Below are positions 1 to 6,367 of a DNA stretch of 47,007 nt, piece after piece; the stretch's first letter is position 1, and the number at the start of each line of letters is the position of its first letter. This stretch comes from Caldilineales bacterium (lineage in GTDB: Bacteria > Chloroflexota > Anaerolineae > J102). A model generated the notes under the pieces. That model was not told the origin of the DNA and did not search any database. It saw only the letters and a program-made list of their open reading frames with translations. The position numbers and the translations under genes were made by a program. The stretch spans positions 1-47,007 of the forward strand of contig JAIBAP010000046.1 of assembly GCA_019695115.1 (NCBI GenBank), written 5' to 3'.

Positions 1-119
1 CCGCTGCCATGAATCTGACCAGTGCGGTTGCCTGGCTTCGTGGCAATACTCGCTCCACCACTCGACGCTCATCCTTCGCTGCTCTTGCATTGGCTACTTG
101 ACTATAAATAAACCAACGG

Positions 120-300
120 TATCTGTTCAGTAATCAGTGTTCAGTAATCAGTGGTCAGTAATCAGTAATCGGTGTCAGTAATCAGTGTTCAGTAACCAAT
201 AACCAGTAACTACAAGTCAACAATCAACAATCAACAATCAACAATCAACAATCAACAGTCAACAGTCAATACGCAACACGCAACACGTAACACGTGAAAC
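120..300. repeat. heptad short tandem repeat array upstream of proC
   Basis: The whole stretch reads as consecutive 7-bp units that drift in sequence: CAGTAAT/CAGTGTT types first, then at least five TCAACAA units, then TCAACAG, then GCAACAC and GTAACAC, ending in GTGAAAC just before proC. The period stays 7 with only rare slips. It is non-coding. Bases 1-119 hold no gene I can support, only a start-less 42-codon open frame on the minus strand. Confidence 0.85.
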
Positions 301-314
301 GCAGGAAACCCCAC

Positions 315-1160
315 ATGTTCGATAACACCACCATCTCCTTCATCGGCGGCGGCAACATGGCCGAGGCGATGATCAAAGGCATCCTGGGCAAGGGCCTGGT
401 CCCGGCCGATCGCATCATCGTCTCAGAGCCGCGGGCCGAACGCTGCGAACAATTGCGAGCCGCCTATGGCGTCCAAGCCGTCAGCGATAATCGCGCCGCC
501 GCCCGGCAGGCCGACATCCTCATCCTCAGCATCAAACCGCAGGTGCTGAACAAGGTCATGGATGAAATCCATCTCGATCTGACCCCCAATGCGCTTGTGC
601 TTTCCATCATCGCTGGCGCCCGCATTAGCGTGATGTCGCACGGACTGCAGCACGGCGCCATCGTGCGCTCGATGCCCAACACGCCGGGACAGTACGGCGT
701 TGGCATGACGGTGTGGACTTGCACCCGCCATGTGACCGAAACGCAGCGCCTGCAGGCCCAGCAGATATTGCAGGCGCTGGGCAAAGAGATCTGGATGGAG
801 GACGAGGAGTATCTGGACATGGCCACCGCCCTCAGCGGCACCGGGCCGGCCTATGTCTTCCTCTTCATCGAGGCGCTGATCGACGCCGGCGTACACATGG
901 GCTTTGCCCGCCATATTGCCGAAACGCTGGTCTTGCAGACCATCGAAGGCTCGCTCAAGGTCGTCAACGAGATGGAGCGGCATCCCGCCACCCTGCGCAA
1001 CATGGTCACATCGCCCGGCGGCACCTCGGCGGCGGCGTTGTATGAACTGGAAAAGGGCGGCTTCCGCACCATCCTCTCGAAAGCCATTTTTGCCGCCTAT
1101 CGCCGCTCGGTCGAACTGGGCGAGGCGTCAGAAGCAAAACTCGGCAAAAGCGAAAGATGA
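315..1160 (+). CDS. proC: pyrroline-5-carboxylate reductase
   Basis: Catalyses the NAD(P)H-dependent reduction of 1-pyrroline-5-carboxylate to L-proline, the last step of proline synthesis, in the cytoplasm. The 281-residue protein begins with a Rossmann nucleotide-binding motif (ISFIGGGNMAEAM), has the mid-protein ALSGTGPAYVF segment, and ends with the P5CR signature (PGGTSAAALYELEKGGFR). Length is usual for the family. I chose ATG 315 because AGGA lies 8-9 nt upstream and the Rossmann strand follows directly; an in-frame GTG at 294 would add seven basic residues that fall inside the upstream heptad array. The stop overlaps the next gene (yggT) by ATGA, so the two are probably translationally coupled. 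The pairing of proC with yggT is common in bacteria. Confidence 0.96.
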   Translation: MFDNTTISFIGGGNMAEAMIKGILGKGLVPADRIIVSEPRAERCEQLRAAYGVQAVSDNRAAARQADILILSIKPQVLNKVMDEIHLDLTPNALVLSIIAGARISVMSHGLQHGAIVRSMPNTPGQYGVGMTVWTCTRHVTETQRLQAQQILQALGKEIWMEDEEYLDMATALSGTGPAYVFLFIEALIDAGVHMGFARHIAETLVLQTIEGSLKVVNEMERHPATLRNMVTSPGGTSAAALYELEKGGFRTILSKAIFAAYRRSVELGEASEAKLGKSER

Positions 1161-1414
1161 ACACATTCCTGGCAAATTTCGTCGACCTGCTGTTTTCTGT
1201 ACTCTATTTCGCCATTCTGGTGCGCATCCTGCTCAGTTGGATACCCATGAGCCAGGATAATGCCCTCATCCGGCTGCTGAACCAGATCACCGATCCGATC
1301 CTGGCCCCGGCGCGGCGGCTCATCCCGCCGATGGGCGGGGTCGATTTTTCGCCCATGGTCGTGCTGATGGCGCTCTACATCGGCCAACGGCTGCTCGTCT
1401 CCTTCCTTCGCTAA
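1157..1414 (+). CDS. YggT family small membrane protein
   Basis: An 85-residue integral membrane protein. A first hydrophobic helix (about residues 5-27, NFVDLLFSVLYFAILVRILL) is followed by the family-typical SWIP segment, a polar stretch with TDPILAPARRLIPPMGG, and a second hydrophobic helix (about 63-84). This two-helix layout with the DPIL-P-R-IP-GG motif defines the YggT family, linked elsewhere to cell division site or membrane organisation but without a settled biochemical role. It overlaps proC by 4 nt (ATGA), which argues for one operon. The following lipoprotein gene begins 3 nt after its stop. Confidence 0.93.
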   Translation: MNTFLANFVDLLFSVLYFAILVRILLSWIPMSQDNALIRLLNQITDPILAPARRLIPPMGGVDFSPMVVLMALYIGQRLLVSFLR

Positions 1415-1417
1415 ACC

Positions 1418-1840
1418 ATGCCCGCCCGTCTCTTGCCCATCGTTTTGCTCATGCTGATGCTGGCGGCCGGCTGCGCCCCGCCCGTTGCTCTCCCTGCCCC
1501 AACCGACATGACCCCACCCCCCGCCGTGTCCACGCCTTCTCCTGCGCCCACCGAAGCGATCGTCGGCCAGCCCGCCGCCCCAGCCGACGCTTTGCAGGTC
1601 GCAGGGGCGGCCGCCGTGCAGGTGGTCGCCTCTGCCCTGGGCCTCAGCCCGGCCGAGATCACCGTCACTGCCATCGAGGAGATGGAGTGGAGCGACGCCT
1701 CGTTGGGTTGCCCCCAGCCGGGCTATGCCTATGCCCAGGTGATCACGCCCGGCTATCGGGCCACGGTGCAAGCCGGGGGCCAGACCTACGCCGTCCACAT
1801 GGACGACCAGGGCTATGGGCTGGTCTGTCCGCCGCCCTGA
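1418..1840 (+). CDS. small secreted lipoprotein, function unknown
   Basis: The 140-residue product starts with a lipoprotein signal peptide (MPARLLPIVLLMLMLAAGC); the lipobox LAAGC predicts lipidation at Cys19. A Pro/Thr-rich linker follows (about 20-50), then a compact C-terminal domain (about 60-140) with the phrases SLGCPQPGYAYAQVITPGY and GQTYAVHMDDQGYGLVC, including two cysteines that could form a disulfide. I know this domain type from Chloroflexota and cyanobacterial lipoproteins but not its function. It starts 3 nt after yggT, so it likely belongs to the proC operon. It converges with the minus-strand gene ending at 1847, with only 6 nt between them and no visible terminator. Confidence 0.85.
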   Translation: MPARLLPIVLLMLMLAAGCAPPVALPAPTDMTPPPAVSTPSPAPTEAIVGQPAAPADALQVAGAAAVQVVASALGLSPAEITVTAIEEMEWSDASLGCPQPGYAYAQVITPGYRATVQAGGQTYAVHMDDQGYGLVCPPP

Positions 1841-1846
1841 CGCACC

Positions 1847-2443
1847 CTAGCGCGTCTCGCTGATGTCGCGCTGCCAGTGCTGCGGCTGCCGGGCCACGCC
1901 GCCGGATGCGATCGTCTCGCCCATGTAGGCGCCAAAGCAGGCCAGTTCCTTGCTAAAAATCGTCTCGCGTTGGTCGAGATAGACGCCGATGCGGGTGAAG
2001 ATAGTCGCCAGGTCGGGGCAGGACTGGCCATTGCGCAGGTCGATGAGCCATTTGCCTTTGAACAGGGGCGGGTTGAGGTCGAGGCGTCGATTGACCCGCA
2101 GCTTGGGCATCAGGAAGAGATCGACGACGGTGAAGAGAAAATAGAGGCGGCGGAGGTTATCGCGAATGACCAGGCCGGCGTTGGGCGCAAAGGCCAACAC
2201 GCGGCGGGCAGCTAGGTCGTCGATGATGAAGAGATGCTCCTCGGCGATGCCGGCGCCGGGCCAGTTTTTCGGGTTATAGTGTTGTCTTTTCTCTTTGGCG
2301 TCGAAGCTGAAGTAGCGTTTCTGCCCGATGTCGCCAAAGCCAAAATCCAGCCGCATGAAGCGCGTCTCGCCCTCCACATGCTGGTGGAAGGGGATGCTGT
2401 GCTGGCGGAAGTGGGCGAGGAGTTCTTGCTCGAGGGAGAGCAT
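1847..2443 (-). CDS. PD-(D/E)XK-like protein, candidate restriction endonuclease partner of the adjacent methyltransferase
   Basis: A 198-residue protein I do not recognise by family name. It starts MLSLEQELLAHF and has a segment resembling a PD-(D/E)XK nuclease core: Asp33 in MRLDFGFGD, then Asp48-Ala49-Lys50 in FSFDAKEKR, with a predicted strand and turn between them. The spacing (14 residues) fits the D...(D/E)xK pattern. The start codon lies 16 nt after the stop of the DNA methyltransferase gene on the same strand, and small endonucleases often follow their cognate methylase. I chose ATG 2443 because upstream codons in frame are low-complexity and antisense to the methyltransferase. The nuclease assignment is inferred from motif and neighbourhood; it could be another DNA-associated protein. 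Confidence 0.6.
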   Translation of the reverse strand: MLSLEQELLAHFRQHSIPFHQHVEGETRFMRLDFGFGDIGQKRYFSFDAKEKRQHYNPKNWPGAGIAEEHLFIIDDLAARRVLAFAPNAGLVIRDNLRRLYFLFTVVDLFLMPKLRVNRRLDLNPPLFKGKWLIDLRNGQSCPDLATIFTRIGVYLDQRETIFSKELACFGAYMGETIASGGVARQPQHWQRDISETR

Positions 2444-2459
2444 GGGCAGGGGACAGTGG

Positions 2460-3374
2460 TCAGTGGTCAGGGGGCGGGGAGGGGGAGTAGCGCGGGAGGG
2501 CGGCGATGCGGGTGCGGGCCAGGTCGGCGTAGGTGGGGTCGATCTCGTAGCCGACGAAGTGGCGTCCGCTCTGCCGGGCGGCCACGGCGGTGCTGCCGCT
2601 GCCCAGGAAGGGGTCGAGGACGATCTCATCCTTGCAGGTGTACAGTTCGATCAGGCGACGAGGAAGCTCGACCGGAAAAGGCGCCGGATGGCCGACTCGG
2701 GTGGCCGATTCGGTGGGAAAGCGCCAGATGCTCTTGGTCAGTTCCAGGAAATCGTCGCGGCTGATGGTGGCTTCACGGCCGGCGGTGGGCCGGCGGAAGC
2801 GCCCCTTGCCGAAGATGAGGATGTATTCATGGACATCACGGATGGTGGGGTTGCTGGGCGACCGCCAGCTGCCCCAGGCCGTGGAGGAACCGGCGCTGCT
2901 GCCCTTGTCCCAGATGATCTCGCCCCGCATCAGGAATCCCGCCTCGATCATGATCTGGTTGACGAAGCTGCTGAGGGGGATGTAGGGCTTGCGGCCCAGG
3001 TTGGCGATGTTGATGCAGGCGCGGCCGCCGGGCGTCAGCACACGATGGGTTTCGCAGAGGACATCGCGCAAGAGGTCAAGATACTCGTCGAGCGTGAGGT
3101 CGGCATCGTAGTCTTTGCGGGCATTGTACGGCGGCGAGGTGACCATCAGATGGATGCAGGCATCGGGCAACTCCCGCATCGTCCGGCTATCCCCCACCAG
3201 CACCGCGTCGAGGGCGCCGGCCGGGACCGGGTTTTCGTGATAGGGCGCATCGTCCTCGGCTGCGTCCTGGTCGCCATACAGCCGGCCGGCATAGAAATGG
3301 CTGGCGTCGTGGCTGACTCGGCCAGGTGAGCCGAAGGCCGTTGTCTGCGTGCCGGGGCTGCGTTTCGATGCCAT
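2460..3374 (-). CDS. site-specific DNA methyltransferase, beta class (N4-cytosine or N6-adenine)
   Basis: Transfers a methyl group from S-adenosylmethionine to an exocyclic amino group in DNA. The 304-residue protein has catalytic motif IV first (MVTSPPYN, about residues 82-90) and the SAM-binding motif I late (DPFLGSGSTAVAA), followed by GYEID. This IV-before-I order defines the beta class, and the SPPY form favours N4-cytosine. Between them lies the target-recognition region (IIWDKGSSAGSS...WGSW and HEYILIFGKG). ATG 3374 is 5 nt past the stop coordinate of tag on the same strand, so the two are almost certainly cotranscribed. Its last codons and stop (TGA) fall in a short TGACCAC heptad repeat. 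Likely part of a restriction-modification unit with the gene at 1847-2443, or an orphan methylase. Confidence 0.9.
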   Translation of the reverse strand: MASKRSPGTQTTAFGSPGRVSHDASHFYAGRLYGDQDAAEDDAPYHENPVPAGALDAVLVGDSRTMRELPDACIHLMVTSPPYNARKDYDADLTLDEYLDLLRDVLCETHRVLTPGGRACINIANLGRKPYIPLSSFVNQIMIEAGFLMRGEIIWDKGSSAGSSTAWGSWRSPSNPTIRDVHEYILIFGKGRFRRPTAGREATISRDDFLELTKSIWRFPTESATRVGHPAPFPVELPRRLIELYTCKDEIVLDPFLGSGSTAVAARQSGRHFVGYEIDPTYADLARTRIAALPRYSPSPPPDH

Positions 3375-3379
3375 CGGCT

Positions 3380-3955
3380 TCAGCGGCCCCCACCCAGCTC
3401 GGCATAGCGGAAACAGATGACTACATGGTCGTTCACCATCCCCACCGCCTGCATGAAGGCATAGCAGATGGTGGGGCCAACGAAGCGGAAGCCGCGCTTG
3501 CTCAGGTCTTTGCTCATTGCCTGTGATGCCGCCGTCTCGGCCGGGATGTCGGCCAGGCCCGCCCAGGCGTTCTGCTTCACCCGGCCGTCGACAAAGCGCC
3601 AGATGTAGGCGTCGAAGCTGCCGAATTCCGTCTGCACGGCCAGGAAGGCGCAGGCGTTGCCGATGGCGGCGGCGATCTTGGCCCGGTTGCGGACGATGCC
3701 GGGGTTCGCCAGCAGGTCGGCGACGTTGGCCTCGTCGAAGCCGGCGACGAGGGCCGGGTCGAAACCGGCAAAAGCCGCGCGATAGCCGTCGCGCTTTTTC
3801 AGGATGGTGGACCAACTCAGCCCGGCTTGAGCGCCCTCCAGGATCAGCATCTCGAACAGGAGCCTGTCATCATGGACGGGGACGCCCCAATCGTGGTCAT
3901 GATAGGCGACATAGAGCGGGTCGCTGCCCGCCCATTCGCATCGAGTCTGGGTCAT
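3380..3955 (-). CDS. tag: DNA-3-methyladenine glycosylase I
   Basis: Base-excision repair enzyme that removes 3-methyladenine from alkylated DNA. The 191-residue protein matches Tag throughout: N-terminal TRCEWAGSDPLYVAYHDHDWG, the LLFEMLILEGAQAGLSW helix, RNRAKIAAAIGNA, and C-terminal GFRFVGPTICYAFMQAVGMVNDH. The zinc-ligand set typical of Tag is present (N-terminal Cys6 and a His in YHDHDWG; C-terminal DHVVIC). ATG 3955 has AAGGAG 7 nt upstream and a promoter ending about 15 nt before it. It leads a minus-strand operon with the DNA methyltransferase, which begins within a few bases of its stop. That pairing suggests repair of by-products of methylation, but this is inference. Confidence 0.95.
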   Translation of the reverse strand: MTQTRCEWAGSDPLYVAYHDHDWGVPVHDDRLLFEMLILEGAQAGLSWSTILKKRDGYRAAFAGFDPALVAGFDEANVADLLANPGIVRNRAKIAAAIGNACAFLAVQTEFGSFDAYIWRFVDGRVKQNAWAGLADIPAETAASQAMSKDLSKRGFRFVGPTICYAFMQAVGMVNDHVVICFRYAELGGGR

Positions 3956-3976
3956 AGATGGCTCCTTGATTTGGGG

Positions 3977-4005
3977 ATTGTAGGCATTTCTTGATTTCTC
4001 GCCAA
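3977..4005 (-). promoter_or_regulatory. sigma-70-type promoter for tag
   Basis: On the minus strand, TTGGCG (4005-4000) and TACAAT (3982-3977) are separated by exactly 17 nt. Transcription would start near 3970, giving a 15-nt leader that contains the AAGGAG ribosome binding site of tag. Confidence 0.7.
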
Positions 4006-4053
4006 ATACTCTTGTTGCCACCCGCGTCATGGCGGCGGTTTCGTCACGATCCC

Positions 4054-4082
4054 TTGCAGGAACGCCGTGAGGATGCTATAGT
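4054..4082 (+). promoter_or_regulatory. sigma-70-type promoter for the 4145 gene / HNH nuclease
   Basis: TTGCAG (4054-4059), 17-nt spacer and TATAGT (4077-4082) with an upstream TGC making an extended -10. The predicted start is near 4089, just before an in-frame ATG at 4091, so a leaderless transcript is possible. It stands back to back with the tag promoter. Confidence 0.65.
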
Positions 4083-4144
4083 CCTCGTAGATGGGCTTCG
4101 CGAAAGTCCTGCACGCGACACCTACCTCTCCTGGAACTACGATC

Positions 4145-4546
4145 ATGCAATCAATCACTCTGTCGTTACCAGAGCCGCTGCTTCGTTCAGCCCGGCAAAT
4201 TGCCGAAGTGACTCAGCGTCCAATCGAACATGTGATCGAGGATAGCATTGCCCGCACGCTGCCCCCTCTCGATGATGTGCCACAGGCAGAAGTAGCTGAC
4301 TTAGCCGCGCTGGCTTTGCTGGATGACGCCTCATTGTGGCGTGAATCCAGGGTGATGATGCCGATGAATCAACAGGTCGAGATGAACGAATTGCTCGATC
4401 GCCAGAGTGCAGATGAACTGAACGCTGATGCCGAGGCGAGATTGCAGACATTACTCGATGTCTATGGGCGTCTCACTCTGCACAAATCTCATGCCTGGCT
4501 ACTCCTGGCCCGTCGCGGCTACCGAGTTCCACCACAGGAAAACTAG
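4145..4546 (+). CDS. small protein with ribbon-helix-helix-like N-terminus, partner of HNH nuclease
   Basis: A 133-residue protein not assigned to a named family. Residues 1-35 (MQSITLSLPEPLLRSARQIA then EVTQRPIEHVIEDS) look like a ribbon-helix-helix or antitoxin-type DNA-binding start: one beta strand followed by two helices. The rest is helical and acidic, ending LLLARRGYRVPPQEN. The gene ends 6 nt before the HNH nuclease gene, so the two are cotranscribed. ATG 4145 fits the strand-helix-helix start. An in-frame ATG at 4091 sits about 9 nt downstream of the -10 box and would add 18 residues if the message is leaderless. It may regulate or restrain the nuclease in a toxin-antitoxin-like pair, which is inference from position only. 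Confidence 0.7.
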   Translation: MQSITLSLPEPLLRSARQIAEVTQRPIEHVIEDSIARTLPPLDDVPQAEVADLAALALLDDASLWRESRVMMPMNQQVEMNELLDRQSADELNADAEARLQTLLDVYGRLTLHKSHAWLLLARRGYRVPPQEN

Positions 4547-4552
4547 CGTCAC

Positions 4553-4981
4553 ATGGCGCGAGTCAGCATTCCAACGGCAGTGCGCCGACGCGTGACCGAA
4601 CAGGCTGAATATCGTTGTGGCTATTGCCAGACGCCCCAGTCTTTCACGGCCATGCCCCTGCATGTCGAGCACATTATCCCGTTGGCTGCCGGCGGGTCAT
4701 CCAGCGAGTCCAATCTGTGGCTTGCCTGTCCGCTATGCAATGGGCACAAAGGCGTCCAGACTGTCGCCAGGGATCCTGTCACAGGTATGCAAGTCCCTCT
4801 GTTCGATCCTCGACGTCAACTGTGGTCGGATCACTTTCGCTGGAGCGAGGATGGCATCCATATCGTGGGATCAACGCCTTGCGGACGCGCCACGGTGATT
4901 GCCCTCAAACTGAATCACGCGCATCTGACCGGGGCGCGCCAGCGATGGGTGGCTGTGGGATGGCACCCCCCGAGGACCTGA
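4553..4981 (+). CDS. HNH endonuclease
   Basis: A 142-residue nuclease of the small HNH type. A zinc-binding knuckle CGYC (about residues 22-25) precedes the catalytic strand HVEHIIPLAAGG, an asparagine in SESNLW, and a second CxxC-type knuckle with histidine (CPLCNGHKG). These are the H-N-H elements of the ββα-metal fold; the protein would cut DNA in the cytoplasm. The C-terminal half (LFDPRRQLWSDHFRWSEDG) is typical of the stand-alone HNH proteins found in cyanobacteria and Chloroflexota next to a short upstream gene, as here. Target and biological role are unknown. The phosphodiesterase gene begins 2 nt after its stop. Confidence 0.9.
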   Translation: MARVSIPTAVRRRVTEQAEYRCGYCQTPQSFTAMPLHVEHIIPLAAGGSSSESNLWLACPLCNGHKGVQTVARDPVTGMQVPLFDPRRQLWSDHFRWSEDGIHIVGSTPCGRATVIALKLNHAHLTGARQRWVAVGWHPPRT

Positions 4982-4983
4982 GT

Positions 4984-5637
4984 GTGTCCATGCTCCTCGC
5001 CCTCTTTTCCGACGTCCACAACAACGTGCGCGACCTCGACCGCACCCTGAACTATCTGCAGCAGCGGGGCGTGGATGGCTATCTGCAATTGGGCGATCTG
5101 GGAACCGACCCACTGCGGCTGCTGGAGGGCCTGCCCGTCCGCCACATCTTCGGCAACTGGGAAGTCAGCGGCCTGCCGGCCAACCCAACCGGCCGCTCGG
5201 CCGAGATAGCAGCCTGGCCCGCCCGCCTGACCGGCCCCGGTTGGCTGGCCGCCCATGCCTCGCCCATCCTCCCCGATGGCTGCACCACCACCCTGGCCAC
5301 CCGCCACTTCATGACCCTCCGACAAGTGCGCTGGATGCAAGTCTTCCCCAGCCTGCTGCACGACAAAGGCGCCATCGCCGCCGCCCTTGCTCACCTGGCA
5401 GCTGCCGGCAGCCTGGTCGCCTTTCATGGGCACACACACGTCCAGGCCGTCCAGCAGCTGGGGGCGGACGGACGACTGCGCCGGCTGGCGATGCCGGCAT
5501 TCTCCCTCCCGCCCGAAACCCTCACCCTGGTGGGGATCGGCTCGGTCGGCGTCCCTCGCGACGGCCTGCACCCGCGCTGCGTCCTCTTCGACCCCAACGC
5601 CTCCGCCATCGAACTCATCACCATCCCCGCCCGCTGA
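4984..5637 (+). CDS. calcineurin-like metallophosphoesterase (YfcE/MJ0936 type)
   Basis: A predicted metal-dependent phosphodiesterase of about 217 residues, cytoplasmic. The metal-binding motifs appear in order: FSDVHNN (DxH), QLGDLGTD (GD), FGNWE in place of the usual GNH(D/E), AAHAS, and the terminal FHGHTH. The Trp for His in the third motif is a departure from the canonical set, but this position varies in the YfcE-like branch. GTG 4984 is chosen because GAGGA lies 7 nt upstream; ATG 4990, two codons later, is the alternative. It lies 2 nt downstream of the HNH gene, although the two functions have no obvious link. Substrate is unknown. Confidence 0.85.
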   Translation: MSMLLALFSDVHNNVRDLDRTLNYLQQRGVDGYLQLGDLGTDPLRLLEGLPVRHIFGNWEVSGLPANPTGRSAEIAAWPARLTGPGWLAAHASPILPDGCTTTLATRHFMTLRQVRWMQVFPSLLHDKGAIAAALAHLAAAGSLVAFHGHTHVQAVQQLGADGRLRRLAMPAFSLPPETLTLVGIGSVGVPRDGLHPRCVLFDPNASAIELITIPAR

Positions 5638-5706
5638 TCCCCCCTCCCCCCTCCCTACTCCCTACTTCCTCCTCCCTACTCCCTCCTCCCTACTCCCTCC
5701 CCCCCC
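5638..5706. repeat. CT-rich heptad array
   Basis: Between the phosphodiesterase and rpiB lies a run of 7-bp units of the type TCCCTAC and TCCCTCC, ending in a run of C directly at the rpiB start codon. No ribosome binding site is visible in it. Confidence 0.8.
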
Positions 5707-6168
5707 ATGCGCATCGCTTTTGGCGCCGACGAGCGCAACCACCTCACCGACTACCTTCAAGCCGACCTGATCCAGCGCGGCCATGATCTTGTCCTCTTTG
5801 GCGCCATCCGCCCCGAAGCCACGGCCGGCGACCAGGAAAGCCTGTGGCCGCGGGCGGCGCATCGCCTGGCAGCGGCGGTGGCCGGCGGCGAGGCCGACGA
5901 GGGCATCGTCTGCTGTTGGACGGGGACGGGCGTCAGCATCGCCGCCAACAAAGTCCCCGGCATCCGCGCCGCCCTCTGCACCGACCCCGAAACCACTCGC
6001 GGCGCCCGCCTCTGGAACCGGGCCAACGTCCTCGCCCTCAGCCTGCGCCTGACCAGCGAGCCGCTGGCCAGAGAAATCCTCGAAGCCTGGTTCAGCACCC
6101 CGCCCGGCGAAGACCCGCTCGACCTCGCCTGCGTGGCCTATTTGTCTGAAATCGAAGATAACTCGTAG
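5707..6168 (+). CDS. rpiB: ribose-5-phosphate isomerase B (RpiB/LacA/LacB family)
   Basis: Interconverts ribose 5-phosphate and ribulose 5-phosphate, or a related sugar phosphate, in the non-oxidative pentose phosphate pathway. The 153-residue protein has the N-terminal MRIAFGADERNH strand and the phosphate-binding and catalytic loop GIVCCWTGTGVSIAANKVPG followed by IRAALC, where one of the two adjacent cysteines corresponds to the RpiB active-site Cys. NVLALSLR follows as in the family. The start ATG directly abuts a CT-rich heptad array with no Shine-Dalgarno sequence. A non-homologous RpiA is encoded at 21166, so one of the two may serve another sugar phosphate (allose or galactose 6-phosphate). 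Cytoplasmic. Confidence 0.9.
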   Translation: MRIAFGADERNHLTDYLQADLIQRGHDLVLFGAIRPEATAGDQESLWPRAAHRLAAAVAGGEADEGIVCCWTGTGVSIAANKVPGIRAALCTDPETTRGARLWNRANVLALSLRLTSEPLAREILEAWFSTPPGEDPLDLACVAYLSEIEDNS

Positions 6169-6203
6169 ATTTTATTGATCGCTAGGTTGATTTTTTATGA
6201 ACG

Positions 6204-6275
6204 TCGTGAACCGTGAAGCGTGAAACGTGAGAAAACGCCGGCGATTTTCACGCATCACCCATCACGTTTCATGAC
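6204..6275 (+). repeat. dispersed inverted-repeat element, copy 1
   Basis: Four CGTGAAN-type heptads lead into AACGCCGGCGATTT, followed by TCACGCATCACCCATCACG and TTTCA. The left CGTGA and right TCACG heptads are complementary, so the transcript could form a hairpin. A related copy lies at 15973-16047 in the opposite orientation. Confidence 0.75.
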
Positions 6276-6309
6276 CGAGTATCATTTCTTTATCTAGCCA
6301 TCGATAGTT

Positions 6310-6355
6310 ATTGCGTATTGCGTATTGCGTAGTAGACACGGAATACGCAATACGC
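6310..6355. repeat. heptad array before murF-alr
   Basis: Three ATTGCGT units are followed by units such as ACGGAAT and ACGCAAT, which are partly the reverse complement of the first ones, so the array is also an inverted repeat. It ends about 13 nt before the murF-alr start codon, which has no clear ribosome binding site. Confidence 0.75.
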
Positions 6356-6367
6356 CCCCTCCAACCC

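Noticed and set aside
120-300. CRISPR array
   Set aside because: Units are only 7 bp, without spacers or a longer repeat.
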